Below, one piece after another: positions 9,386 to 20,045 of a stretch of 64,000 bases of DNA. The DNA is from Poronia punctata (lineage: Eukaryota; Ascomycota; Sordariomycetes; Xylariales; Xylariaceae): assembly GCA_022579005.1 (NCBI GenBank), contig MU401467.1, positions 62,001-126,000 on the forward strand. Direction: 5' to 3'. Numbering within the stretch: position 1 is the first letter of the stretch; every line of letters starts with the position of its first letter. Below the pieces are notes generated by a model, which was not told the origin of the DNA, made no database searches, and saw only the letters and a list, made by a program, of their open reading frames with translations. A program made the position numbers and the translations under genes.

Positions 9386-12300
9386 CTACGCCCGAATTCT
9401 TCGACGCTTCGCATCGCCCGCTTGTTCATCACCGTCGTCTTCTACCGTCGTCGACTCGCCCACAGCAGCGCTGACACTGCGGCTACCCGCACCCATGGGT
9501 TGGGCCCGAGGAACCACTTCATTACGAAGATCCCCCAGTAGCTTTTCCACCTCGGCGTACATGTTGCGAGTCTCCTTCACAACCCCATTTTCATCGAATT
9601 CGTACCCTCGGAGGTCTTCCCCTTCTTCCGACCCGGACTGATAACTCTTGAGGAAAGAGGGTCCTAGGCCTCGTAACGGGTCAGGGTTGTACATAATTGC
9701 ATTGGCAAACATATGAATCAGCTCGCGTTCCAGTTGTGCGATGTTGATGATGCCTCGTGGAGGCACCAGGTCGACTGATATGGGAAGCCATACGGCGGGA
9801 GAGTTCGCGTCAACGTCGGGCATGGTTGCCACGACTGCCGACGCCGCTTTCGAGCCTGCCGTGATAGCTTTTTGAATACCCTTCAGGTCCTGAGGCCGAA
9901 GTATGATATCGTAGTAGCCCGGTGCGAGTCTGGGCTTGATTGGGTGTGCAAACATGTTGGCATACCGATGTCCGATAATCTGGTCGAGGGCGGCCATACT
10001 GATTTTGTGAAAGGCACGGGTCCAGAGTACGTGCGTTGCCGGAGTCGAGGGCCCACGACTGATAGGGCTATTCTGTCGTTTGCGTTTATTCGGCGAAACG
10101 TTCGTCGGTACCGACACTCCATCCTTCGGCCTTTCGCCCGTGGCTTGATCTACAGCTTCCTGGAGCGTCTGTGGTGTTGCCTCTTCGTTCTTAATGACCG
10201 GGGGAAGTGGGTCTGACGCAGCGGGGGCCTCTTTGGGTCTGAACACCGCTTCGGCTCCCTGTGCAGCTCGTTGTGAACCAGCCACCGGTTGACTCTTGCC
10301 TATGCCATCGCTAGACTTGCGGTGACTTTTCTTCTCCGTATCTGGAGGCGGCTTGGCGAGCTGGGTTTTTTGCAATGGCGGACTAATAGGCTCGAAAGCA
10401 GGGCTCTCAAGGTCGAAGTAGCCTCCAATATCTTTTACGCGGGGTGTAGCTGTAGTAGGCGTGGCTGTCCACTTAGTCCCATGCCCACGTAGAACGAAAC
10501 CTGGTTCATTAACCCCTATAGGTGTTTGAGGTTGGCTAATCGGCGGGCGCGGCGTCTGCGGGTTCGAAACTTGGGGCTGAAGTGTCGGGTGTTGGGGTCG
10601 TTGGCTTACGTCGGGGCCACCCGCAGAGTTGGACTGCTGATGATAAGGGGGTAAGTATGGCCGTGCGAGCCCCTGCAGTTGTGGGTGAGATGGCGTGTTT
10701 GGAGCCGTATGTTGTTGCTGCTGGGGAGGGTGTTGCAAAGACGGTTGTTGTAAAGAAGGCTGCTGCAAAGGCGGTTGCTGCAACGACGGTTGCTGCAATG
10801 GGGGTTGTCGTAATGGGGGTTGCGAATGGGGACGGGATTGCGGCTGAATGCGAGCCGAATTAAGGGGCTGAGAGGCCTGCACTGTTGGCGTCGGCGACTT
10901 GAAGGGCCCGGCACCAGGATGCGCGACTGCGAGCCCAGAGGGGGGACGGACAGGAGTGGGAGTCGACAAGTTGGATGGTTGATGTTGCGGGTATGGACTA
11001 CGCACAGCATTTGAGGTAGACGGAACTGTGGCTGGCACAGAGGGTGCACGCTGGTTCTGTCCATTCTGCCCCGTTCCGTCCACAGTCACATTTGGCTGTA
11101 TTGGCTGCAATGAAGGCGCGAGAGGGCCGGCAGTTTGAGGCGCCAATAGGACTGGGTGCGACGGGGAACTACTTCCTTGTGGGGTGAAATGATGCTGAGA
11201 ATGAGGATGGCCTGTGCTTGGTCTACCTCCGACGTAGTTTTGCTGATGCGGAGGTGGCTGAGGGCTGGGTTGGACAGGATAGCCCGGGGGCCTAGAGGGA
11301 CCTGGCGTATAAGGCGTATAAGGAGGGCGAGGGGAGGGCACGGGGGTTTGATGCGGAGGGTGTTGGGGCTGATAAGGAGGTTCCCATTTGAGCGCCGGCG
11401 CGTGGGGCGGACCTTGTTGGCCTGGTGTCGGACTCTTAGCTTTAGCTAACGTCTCAGGGCGTTGCGCGCTATCGGCCGCATGTAATTGTGGTTGAGGTGT
11501 GTTGGACGAGGAACGCGGGGGGTAACCCGTAGCAAGAGGATGCTGAAGGACGGGAGTGCTGCCGCCGGGGGTTCGAGGGAGCTCCGATACTGGTCGTCCA
11601 TCCGGTGGAGGGTGCCGTTGCTCGTTTGTGTTGCGAATTGCTGGCGGAGGTGCTGGCGCCAAGGCAGAAGGTGCTGGTTGCAGAGGTCTCTTCTCCTGGT
11701 TCATGTGCGGAGCGGGAGGCGCAGCAACTGGGTTGGCCATAGGTGTCGCACCCGGGGGAGCAGAGTGAGGGGCGGGCGGAACAGGCGGAACCGGTGGGAC
11801 TGGCGAAGGGATAGAAGCAGGTCTGGACTCAACCCTCTTCATAGGTTCATGTGGCCGTGGTGTTGGCGCAGGAGATTGGGCTGCGACCGCACTTGGTGTT
11901 GGCGTGGGTGTCGGCATCGGCATAGGCGACACATGGTCGCTGGGCTTTGGTAGCCCGGTATCCTTTTCACCGGCATTGCCATTGCTGGCGACTTCCACGC
12001 GTCTTCCTTCATTTATTCTCTCGTCCCATTCACCACGCTCAATCTCTTCAATCTCGCGCTCCCGCTGCTCGTAGAGCTGCTCGTCTTCCCTGATCTGCCG
12101 CACGAGATCATCACGAAAGCGGGCGTATAACCGGTCGACAAGTACTGGGAGCTTGTTTGGATGCTCATGTGCTTCTTGTAACGAGGGGAGCGGCGGGCTT
12201 TGAATCTTCCGCTTCTTAGACGTCGGTGAGAGGCCATTAACCCCCCTTTCAGTGGCTGCTTCAGCTTCGCGCCTCTGCTCTTCACTCAGAAGCTGGTGGG

Positions 12301-12490
12301 CGAGCTTCTGTAGAGCGTCGGGAGCTAGCCGGCCAGCATCGTACCCTATCTGTTCAAACACTAGGGGGGTGCTTCGGAGCTCTTGGGATATGCGATCAAA
12401 ACTGCCGTTGATAAAGCCGTATTTGCTGAGGAGTTGGAAGAGGAATAATGTCTCAAGAGGCGTATAGTTTGTCGGTGTCGAATTATTCAT
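9386..12490 (-). CDS. Bromodomain protein, BRD8/Bdc1-like subunit of NuA4 histone acetyltransferase
   Basis: Single exon, 1034 aa. Residues 1-80 form an N-terminal helical/SANT-like region (LFLFQLLSKYG...). Residues 112-160 hold a charged coiled coil (VDRLYARFRDDLVRQIREDE followed by EREIEEIERGEWDE) matching the BRD8-family signature. About 160-815 is disordered and Pro/Gln/Ser-rich. A bromodomain occupies about 818-960, starting around the W of HVLWTRAF and including RYANMFAHPI and the acetyl-lysine pocket Asn in MYNP. It carries an extra stretch of about 30 residues (AGSKAASAVV...DLVPPRG) before the last helices. NLS-like basic runs lie at SKKRKIQ (91-97) and the extreme C-terminus (KRRRIR). 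In fission yeast Bdc1 and animals BRD8, the family sits in NuA4/TIP60; the subunit role here is inferred from architecture. Confidence 0.8.
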   Translation of the reverse strand: MNNSTPTNYTPLETLFLFQLLSKYGFINGSFDRISQELRSTPLVFEQIGYDAGRLAPDALQKLAHQLLSEEQRREAEAATERGVNGLSPTSKKRKIQSPPLPSLQEAHEHPNKLPVLVDRLYARFRDDLVRQIREDEQLYEQREREIEEIERGEWDERINEGRRVEVASNGNAGEKDTGLPKPSDHVSPMPMPTPTPTPSAVAAQSPAPTPRPHEPMKRVESRPASIPSPVPPVPPVPPAPHSAPPGATPMANPVAAPPAPHMNQEKRPLQPAPSALAPAPPPAIRNTNEQRHPPPDGRPVSELPRTPGGSTPVLQHPLATGYPPRSSSNTPQPQLHAADSAQRPETLAKAKSPTPGQQGPPHAPALKWEPPYQPQHPPHQTPVPSPRPPYTPYTPGPSRPPGYPVQPSPQPPPHQQNYVGGRPSTGHPHSQHHFTPQGSSSPSHPVLLAPQTAGPLAPSLQPIQPNVTVDGTGQNGQNQRAPSVPATVPSTSNAVRSPYPQHQPSNLSTPTPVRPPSGLAVAHPGAGPFKSPTPTVQASQPLNSARIQPQSRPHSQPPLRQPPLQQPSLQQPPLQQPSLQQPSLQHPPQQQQHTAPNTPSHPQLQGLARPYLPPYHQQSNSAGGPDVSQRPQHPTLQPQVSNPQTPRPPISQPQTPIGVNEPGFVLRGHGTKWTATPTTATPRVKDIGGYFDLESPAFEPISPPLQKTQLAKPPPDTEKKSHRKSSDGIGKSQPVAGSQRAAQGAEAVFRPKEAPAASDPLPPVIKNEEATPQTLQEAVDQATGERPKDGVSVPTNVSPNKRKRQNSPISRGPSTPATHVLWTRAFHKISMAALDQIIGHRYANMFAHPIKPRLAPGYYDIILRPQDLKGIQKAITAGSKAASAVVATMPDVDANSPAVWLPISVDLVPPRGIINIAQLERELIHMFANAIMYNPDPLRGLGPSFLKSYQSGSEEGEDLRGYEFDENGVVKETRNMYAEVEKLLGDLRNEVVPRAQPMGAGSRSVSAAVGESTTVEDDGDEQAGDAKRRRIRA

Positions 12491-15400
12491 GCCCCAGTAT
12501 CCTCCTCGGCCGTGATCGAGGGGACCGTCACGTCGCTGTAAATGATGAATCGGCGCCAGGATCTGATAATACTGTTAGCCATCTGATCGCGGTACGGTCG
12601 GCTCCCACGCCACGCGTGGGGCCCGTTTAGGAGGGTCTGAGAGGGTTCCAGTACAATTATGGGAGGGTACGGAAGTCTATTGAGACTTTTCCGACCGCGA
12701 TAAGATGGTTATGGCACCGCGTTGGGCAATTTTTTGATGAAGCTATTCACGTTGAAATCTCTGCAAAGTTTACGATCGTCTGGGCGGGCATCACGTGATC
12801 GGTATCGATGTTTCGTAGAGATCTATGACCGTTTCTGGTCTCCGTGAGTGCAATGGAAGTGGATGATGGAGGACCAACAGTTGGCTGGGCGTTTGGGAAG
12901 CGCTACCTGGGAGGATCCTTGCTTATCGGTCTTATCGGGGTCCTGTCCTTTAAAGTTTACTCATAAGGAGCTACCCCGGGGTAGACCTGCTAGGTCCAGT
13001 TAACACTCCGTCAAAGGTTGAAAGATAGCCGCACTTTCCTAACGTCAAAATGTACTTTAAACTATAAAAACAACAACCTCTACTCGTAGACGTCTAAGGA
13101 GGAAACTGTCTATTTAATACTACTTTAACGTTTAATAGAGCGTTAGAAAACATACTTGCACCGTTGGAATTGGCCAATACGTAAGAGATAGGTAACCTTA
13201 GTTTACTTAGCAGACTACCGGTCCTGGTATTGTACGCTATTTTTGCCTAAGACAAGCTGACCCTGTTCTTGATTTTGCTTCCACACGAATCTCCAACCTA
13301 CGCGTAGATAACCTACCTATAGACTTAGTATTATAATGTTAACAAATGGCGTTCATCTTGTCTAGTACCTAGTCGTAGTTGCCTCATTGCAAAGACAAAA
13401 CACAGGTCAGTATGCCTATGAGACCAGGTTTTATGTAAGAGCTCTATGCCCAGATACCTTGTTGTAGACTATAGTTAACGGTAGCCCTGTCACCTGTGTG
13501 TGTTGATTCTCTAATCGCCCTAATACTACATCAGACAGACTGTCATGTTCGACTCTGAGTTCCTCATAAGTCCGATCGCACAGACAAGCTCCATCCTTGT
13601 CATAGGTACTTGATAATAATAGCTTTCAACCAACTTCCCTCCATTGCGCTCGGACAAAATTACAAGTTGGCCAACATGCGGTCCTCAACAACCTGGCCCA
13701 ACCAAAATGATCATATCATGACCTCCGAAAGATTTCGGAGACCTAGGATAGAACCTGGTCTTGCTTCTCACCTTGCGTAGTACAGCCTCGGTTTGATATA
13801 ACTACACATTCAACCGAGCTTTCCCAAAGCCCGCATGACTTAGAGGAATGCTAGTCTGGCGTCTGACATGACATACTGGTATGTAAAACGCCAGAGTTAA
13901 TCATGTTCCCCTTGCTTAAATAGAAACAGGTGACAGTAAGGAGTCAAGAGGCTGCGCTAGAATATGGCATCGGCCAAAGAACGGCAAAGGGGTGTGTATT
14001 ACACGTTGTAAAGTCTGATGTCACGTCGTTGGCGCGCTGAAGCCTTGTGTAGCATATTAATAGTATATGACAGTTTGTAAAGCAGAGTTAAGAGTGTTCC
14101 CCTCTGAGGCACCCCCCCAAAAAAGGAAAAACACCGCGAATCTTATGGTTAGTATATATATATTGTAATCGTGACATGTACACACAACGGCAAAATCAGA
14201 TACCTAGGTTACCGAAACCTAGCACTACCTAGCAAGCAAGAATCCAGGGAAATACGGATAGCTAAAGAGGGCTTGAAAAGAACGGTTACTATCAGCCTCG
14301 GCCGAGTCACGCGGCCTTCGGCAATAAATGTAAAGGTTGGGTGTTTTGTCACAGGACCCCGTTCCTGGCAAGCAGCCATGACTTCAAGGTCAGGAAACCC
14401 ACACCACTATCAGAAGAATGCGAATGAGGCAGAGCATCCATGATCAGGTAAGAATAGGGTGAAGCTAATACCTAGGTATGGAAGTCGCAACGCGTGACGA
14501 AGACGAGTAAAAGTGAAATGAACAGGAGAACGACGCTTAATCTGCACACGTGCTTGCAGCATCCATGTCGCCTTGCCCATATCACTCTACGTGTGTCTGT
14601 ACGTGTACTTAAGTTGTAGATGTATGTGTACTACACACGAGGTAATATAATGAAATTGCTTGAAAGATCGAGGAAATGATGGTATGACAATAGACAAAAC
14701 AAAAAGAATCGATGTCATGCAGATCGATCGGTACGAGTAATCCTGCGCGTATTCACCCTGGCATGCCTGGTAGGCGTGCTTGCGCAAACGGAGACAACCA
14801 ATTTACAAGAACATCATTATGTAGAATTACCTAACCTTAGGTATTTTTCCAGTCTCAGAGCATAAATATATGGCAAGGGTATTTCCAACAAGACAAGATA
14901 TTTGATCATGGGAGATTACCAAAAGAGTGGCTTTCACTGCTACTATTTCAATTTACATCACGCGTTCTTACTCTTGGTAGCAAGCTGGCAAGGTCCGTGG
15001 AGTCTCCCTACTTGTATAATAGTAAAGTAAATAACTTTATTGATTGAAAGCCGGACTTCGGCTCCTGATAGGTGGTATTTAGCGTTATTACTTAGCCGTC
15101 TAGCGCCCGCAACTTTATGAGCACTTCCAGGATATTTGCGGGGGTCTACCTGTAGCTTTGCACCCGTCTCTCTGCTAAAATGTCAAGATGGATTGGGCTA
15201 TTCTCATTTTGATATGGCCCTCATTCTCGGTGATTGATTTCCTGTGCAGATTTGCAAGGTCCATACCTAATAAAAGCCCCTGCTCGCAAAAGTGAGATAC
15301 CATCTTTGGAGCAGGGCCTTTTTGCCCACAAACCATCTCCACGACCAAGATCAGCAAATGCCAAGAAAAGAGGGAATGAGCATTGAGCAGGAGAATAGAT

Positions 15401-16673
15401 CTTCAAGGATGGATGGGGTCGCTTGTGTACCCTACTCGTACTTGCACAGGATGTATCCTACCAAGCCGAAATACTTCTGACCAAATTTTCCCAACGTCTG
15501 TCTTTTGTGCTAGAGGCTAGAGCAGCATTGGCTTTCATGAGAATGTTTGGACAGAAAATGGTAGTTCAACTGTAAGATGAAAGCGAACTTGGAATCAATT
15601 ATATGCCCCCAATAAGCTCGAGATCCTCCCCTCGGCTTAATTTGGACACGGGCACACGGGGTACATATCAAACGGACAATCAATGTCCTTTGTGATATCA
15701 ACCCATGCAACTAAATAATATCGTGCCTTTGTAAGAAGACAACCAGCTGATATGTCAGTCAATCGCTTGTTTTGGGTCGACCTACCGACAAAAGCGGTCA
15801 ACAAGCCACTGTTCTCAATGGCATGACTGATCTTTTAATCTTTGATTCCTGTGTTTTGGGGTGAAATGAGACCCTCCAAATGATACCCCGAGCTTGACCA
15901 TATTGTCGGGTACAAAATAAGATCCAAGACACCCATATCAAATGATCGTCTCAGGGACAGTTGCAACAGGAATCTGCCGTTAGACCGGAAAGGTGAACTG
16001 GTAGGTAATGAGCCCAATGCATTACTTATTCCGATTCCCCTACCTACCAAGTATCACTACAGTACTAGAGACAGTGCATATGATAATGTAGTCACGGTGG
16101 TGGCGGTTATTTTGGGGGCTATCACCTATGACGAGAACATGAGTTGGTAGCCATCGGTTTATCTGAGGTATCCCGCCAGAATTAAGCGTAGACATTGTAC
16201 AATTCGAAATAGTATCTTTAAGCGGACAGGAATAGGTAGTTCTGCAAAGTAGGGTACAAAAGCTATAGGCCCCTTGACTCGAGAGTGACTTCGAGTTCCA
16301 AATGCGGAAGCAGCTACTCTTCACATTTCCGCTTCAGGCACTGTACTAGACCATAGCCGCTTACTGAGTACACCGGACCCCCTTTTCCCTCATCGTTCCT
16401 ACCTGCTTCATGGGTAGGTCATTAAACCATCTGCACCTGCACCCACCTTGATGCGCCCTCCCGAGGGGTCTCTCCACTAGCAATATCCAATAAGTTAATA
16501 ACTATCACCGCCATCTCCCTGTCTCCCATTGTTCCCTACCGCCCTATTGATACAACATAGACACACCACCTACCACCCATCCCGTTCTCAACCACTTGAG
16601 CTGGCCGGCTCTAAGCTTCTGAGACCATCGAAAAGCCTATTTACAGAACTGCGCATTCTCGACAAAGCAACAC
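12491..16673. other. Large gene-poor interval
   Basis: More than 4 kb with frequent stops in all frames and A+T-rich patches, for example 13060-13160 and 14040-14170. Open frames at 14171-14443, 15835-16050 and 16040-16324 show no domain. I found no transposase, reverse transcriptase, LTR or tRNA. The right end (about 16380-16670) is C/T-rich and is the likely promoter/leader of the coiled-coil gene. Confidence 0.6.
13878..14110. repeat. Weak direct repeat
   Basis: A segment at about 13878-13918 (TGTAAAACGCCAGAGTTAA then GTTCCCC) resembles about 14074-14104 (TGTAAAGCAGAGTTAAGAG then TGTTCCCC). The similarity is short and gapped and may be chance. Confidence 0.35.
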
Positions 16674-17364
16674 ATGCCAAACAACATGGATCGAACTGAC
16701 GAGGAGCTCAACCGTGACTGGGTCCCCAATGGCCGCCGCCCACAATCGTGAGTCCCTGATAACCCTAAACGGTCCGGGCCGTGTCGATACCACAAACAAA
16801 CTTGGAACTGACGCGCAATGCAGCACAGTCGCCCGCTCTTTCAGTGCCGAATTGATGGACATTTTCCGGATCGATAACAGCATCGCTGATTTAGACGAAC
16901 AAATAGACAAGCGGTATGTCTCAGTTTACATGATGCAACTAAATCTCGACAACACCTGTAGAAGTGGTATTTTGCTGGGACCCTTATATTCAGAAGAGTC
17001 TACTACAAGCATAGGGTACGAGAAAATAATTCCTAATTCTTTTTACAGGAAGCAGCAAGTCAATACCGGACAGACTGAGCTGCAGCTGTTAGAAGCACGG
17101 TTAAAGGAAATGGAAGCGAGACTTCAAAGCTCTAAGCTTCCCGGGTCCGGCAACAGCAGCGGCCCGCATGCTCAACCACAATCCTCGGCCAATGAGACAT
17201 CAAACTCGGCCACCCAACCCACCGAAAAAGAGCTTCCCCAGAGGCCGTTGCAAACCGCCTCCCGGCCGGGTACTGCCAAGCAAGCCCAACATGCGCCGAT
17301 GCACGGAGGTGCGATGCCACCCACCCCTACAGCCAGCGAAGGTGAATTTCGACCTCGTCAATAG
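16674..17364 (+). CDS. Short conserved-looking coiled-coil protein, function unknown
   Basis: Three exons (16674-16747, 16824-16913, 17049-17364) give 159 aa. Introns start GTGAGT and GTATGT and end GCAG and TACAG. The start ATG (MPNNMDRTDEELNRDW) lies upstream of, and in a different frame from, the longest raw frame; splicing is required to join it to STVARSFSAELMDIFRID. Residues about 25-85 are predicted alpha-helical with a heptad-like coiled coil (IADLDEQIDKRKQQV, then LQLLEARLKEMEARL). Residues 86-159 are disordered, Pro/Ser/Gln-rich. I believe proteins of this form are widespread in Sordariomycetes, but I know no assigned function. A second in-frame ATG (residue 5) could serve as start. 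Confidence 0.75.
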
Positions 17365-18492
17365 CTTTCCTTCACACGACTATGACCCCGAGACCCAATA
17401 CTGACCATATATTATTTTCAAAAGACGGCGGTGATCGCGACCTATAAACCCTCGACACAATGGAATCTCGGGGCCTGAGACCTGGCCTCATATTCTGTCT
17501 GCAACACACTTGTTTCACCGCCCAGCTGGGATATTCTGACCACGATCTGGACCGCCATCTTGCATCCTCCAGAAGCCTGCAAAACCCCACCAGGACGAGA
17601 TGACAGCAAATCATCTCTAAAATTCCCAATTGTGGGATACTGAATAACTTCGTTCAATTTTTGGGACTCTTTTTGGACATATACTTGAAGTAACTTGGCC
17701 AGGCGAATACCACATGCACCATCATTGTTCATGAGGCAAGCAATCCATTTACGACCAGGAACGCCTCTCGCTATGCACCAACTTTTACATAGACGCGACA
17801 AGTCCTTCCTCCAAACTTTGGAGCCGGTCTTTTTGGGCGTTCAATGGCGTCGGTCCCATTCCACTTTTTGACGGATTGGTCTTATTGTCTTTAATCAGTT
17901 GAGTTTAACGATATCCCCTTGGAGTACTATACCACATCGGCTGTGAAGATGGTCATTATTTCGGCAACATAGTTTTATTATGAGACCAGGAGGGGCACCC
18001 TAGAAAGTATCGTCAGTGTGCTCCATGGTCAGCAAGAGGTGCAGTGTCTCTGCTTACGAGCAGAGAGAAGAGGTCTCTTGCATAGGGAGAAAGGGATGTG
18101 GATAGGTACATGATGCAAGTGACAGAGGGAACGGTGTTGGATTGGATATATGACGGACATATGAGAGAGTATATTGGGTGGAACGGTGTGGGTCGACTTT
18201 TGGCCCGGCGTGCACATTCTTTGTAAGGCATAAGGCATCTATATCAAGTCAAATGTCATACACATACCAAACTTATATCCGACGTCTAAAATTCTTCTGG
18301 GTACACGGCATATCTTATTGCAAGGGGTTTTTTTTTTTTTTTTTTTTGGTTGCTACCTATGATGGGGTTTCAAAGCGAACCCCAAGCCAACAGGCCTTAT
18401 TCGCAAACACCTTGGGCATTATACTTCAGACCCCAAAACCTAGGAGGTAGCTAGTAACCCTATACTCATCTACCAACAGAAAGACACTAGCA
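17365..18492. other. Intergenic with an orphan frame and a poly-T tract
   Basis: Contains a minus-strand 119-codon frame (17442-17801) with protein-like composition but no recognisable family, and a T20 homopolymer at 18328-18347. No gene is called. Confidence 0.5.
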
Positions 18493-20045
18493 TCAGACAA
18501 ACCGGACCTCGCCATCTCTTCTCATGGGTCCGACAGGGTATCCCTCATCCTTGCTGTTGCTAAAACTTAGATGTTTGGAAGCCGCACCAATCCTCTTTCC
18601 TTTGATGTCAAAGACGAAGAATCCGCTTTTGAGAAAGATATCGCCGAAAATGCCCTGGATTCCTCCGCCAAAGTTATCGAGGCCCTGCAGGCCGCCGTAG
18701 CATAGTTTGTCAGAGGTGTGGGCATATACAAGATAAGCGCCGGGCACGGCACCGCTGACGACGTTACCACCATCGTCGGATAGCTCCCACAAGAAGTCTG
18801 GAAGCTCAGCATCGCACGGAAAAACATAACCATAGTCTGAGTTCGAGTAATTGGCGCCGGGGACACTACTATAGTACGTGTCTACCGAAGACTGGGGTGC
18901 GAATAGCAGTGTAGTGCCGGTGTCCACTATGACGTTCTTGGGGCTTAGGAAACTGTAGGTCAGGTTCTTGCCACTGATTCCGAAAGCAGTATTCTTGACG
19001 GCCCAGTAGCCTTTCGAGTTGTCGACGCCCGTGTACACAATATCGGACTCGTGTAGCTCGTGATCGATGTAACCGAAGTTGAAGGATCCCTTACTACTGT
19101 TATGCCGAAAGTCGACGGTGAAAATGGGTTCGTCAAGTATTTCGGGAAGAAGATCGAGGAGAGACTTCTGAGGCGGTCTCGCCTGTTGGAGCTTCGGCCA
19201 AGCTAGACCTACTATGCCTGACATATAACTGGTCGTAGTGAACATGGAAGATACCGACTTTGCTGACCCGATCGTCATATTGTGGATGGTGAGATTGCCG
19301 AGACCAAATGCGTCTCTATAGCAAGTGCCGCTAGAGGTGGACCAGTCGCCGTAGATTATCTGCCAGCTACAGGCGGGGATTAGAGCAGAAGTAGAAGACT
19401 TTGCAGGGTCCCAAAGGTCCTGTCCGCTGATACTGCCTTTGTCCGCCTCGGTTGAAAAGAACCAACTATGAGCTGGATTAGCAAGCAAGCAAGAAGCGAA
19501 GAACCTGAGTTATCATGCGACCACTATAGCTAGAGCGCGACTCTAGAGTCTCACGTACCTGTCAGTCGAACCAGTGTCGATATCCACGAATAACGTCTGA
19601 GGCGGCGTTCCGATGGTGACAGGTGCTAGCCACAATAGGTCGCCGTCTTTCGCGTTTGCAGGGACACTTCCGGTGGCATCTTGAGTTGGGTTAGCTCATA
19701 GTACAGTAGACAAGAGACTTGTGATACGAAATCAAAGGGGAAGTCTAGGAGGGAGACATCGTGGTTAAACAACTCACCGCCTTCAGTATTGGTTACGAGG
19801 GCTATTTTGGCGTGGTGTTTGTCTACATGGTCTTGCAGGCCCTCGGGTATTTCTTGGTTATACTTCTTGAGGGTCCTGAGAAGCTCGGATGGGCCGTGAC
19901 GAACGACCTCGACGTTATGAGTGAGCGGCACAGAGAACGTATTGCCGCGTACAGCGGCGCGATTGGTTACAGGGGATCCTGAAACCGAGGTGGGCAGGTT
20001 GGACATAAAGCCCACAAGAGCCAGTATACTTGGTGTTGTCCGCAT
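18493..20045 (-). CDS. Secreted pepsin-like aspartic endopeptidase (family A1)
   Basis: Three exons (20045-19778, 19679-19559, 19465-18493) give 453 aa. A signal peptide (about 1-23, ending SVSGS) is followed by a propeptide to about residue 90. The mature enzyme has both catalytic aspartates, in DTGST (Asp124) and VDTGTT (Asp311), and the flap Tyr in IIYGDW (Tyr168). It ends in a typical FGDIFLKSGFFVFD strand and RIGAA, with no GPI signal. Donors are GTGAGT and GTACGT. For the last intron I chose the CATAG acceptor at 19467-19466 because it yields DTGSTDSWFFSTE, the family pattern. An upstream in-frame CAG acceptor would insert 13 residues straight after the catalytic motif. The role is likely extracellular or vacuolar proteolysis. 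Confidence 0.9.

Noticed and set aside
10582..11953. Several 60-155 codon plus-strand frames
   Set aside because: Antisense of the Pro/Gln-rich part of the bromodomain protein, low-complexity Arg/Gly/Val.
12491..16673. Degenerate transposon in the gene-poor interval
   Set aside because: No terminal repeats, transposase/reverse-transcriptase motifs or target-site duplications could be recognised.
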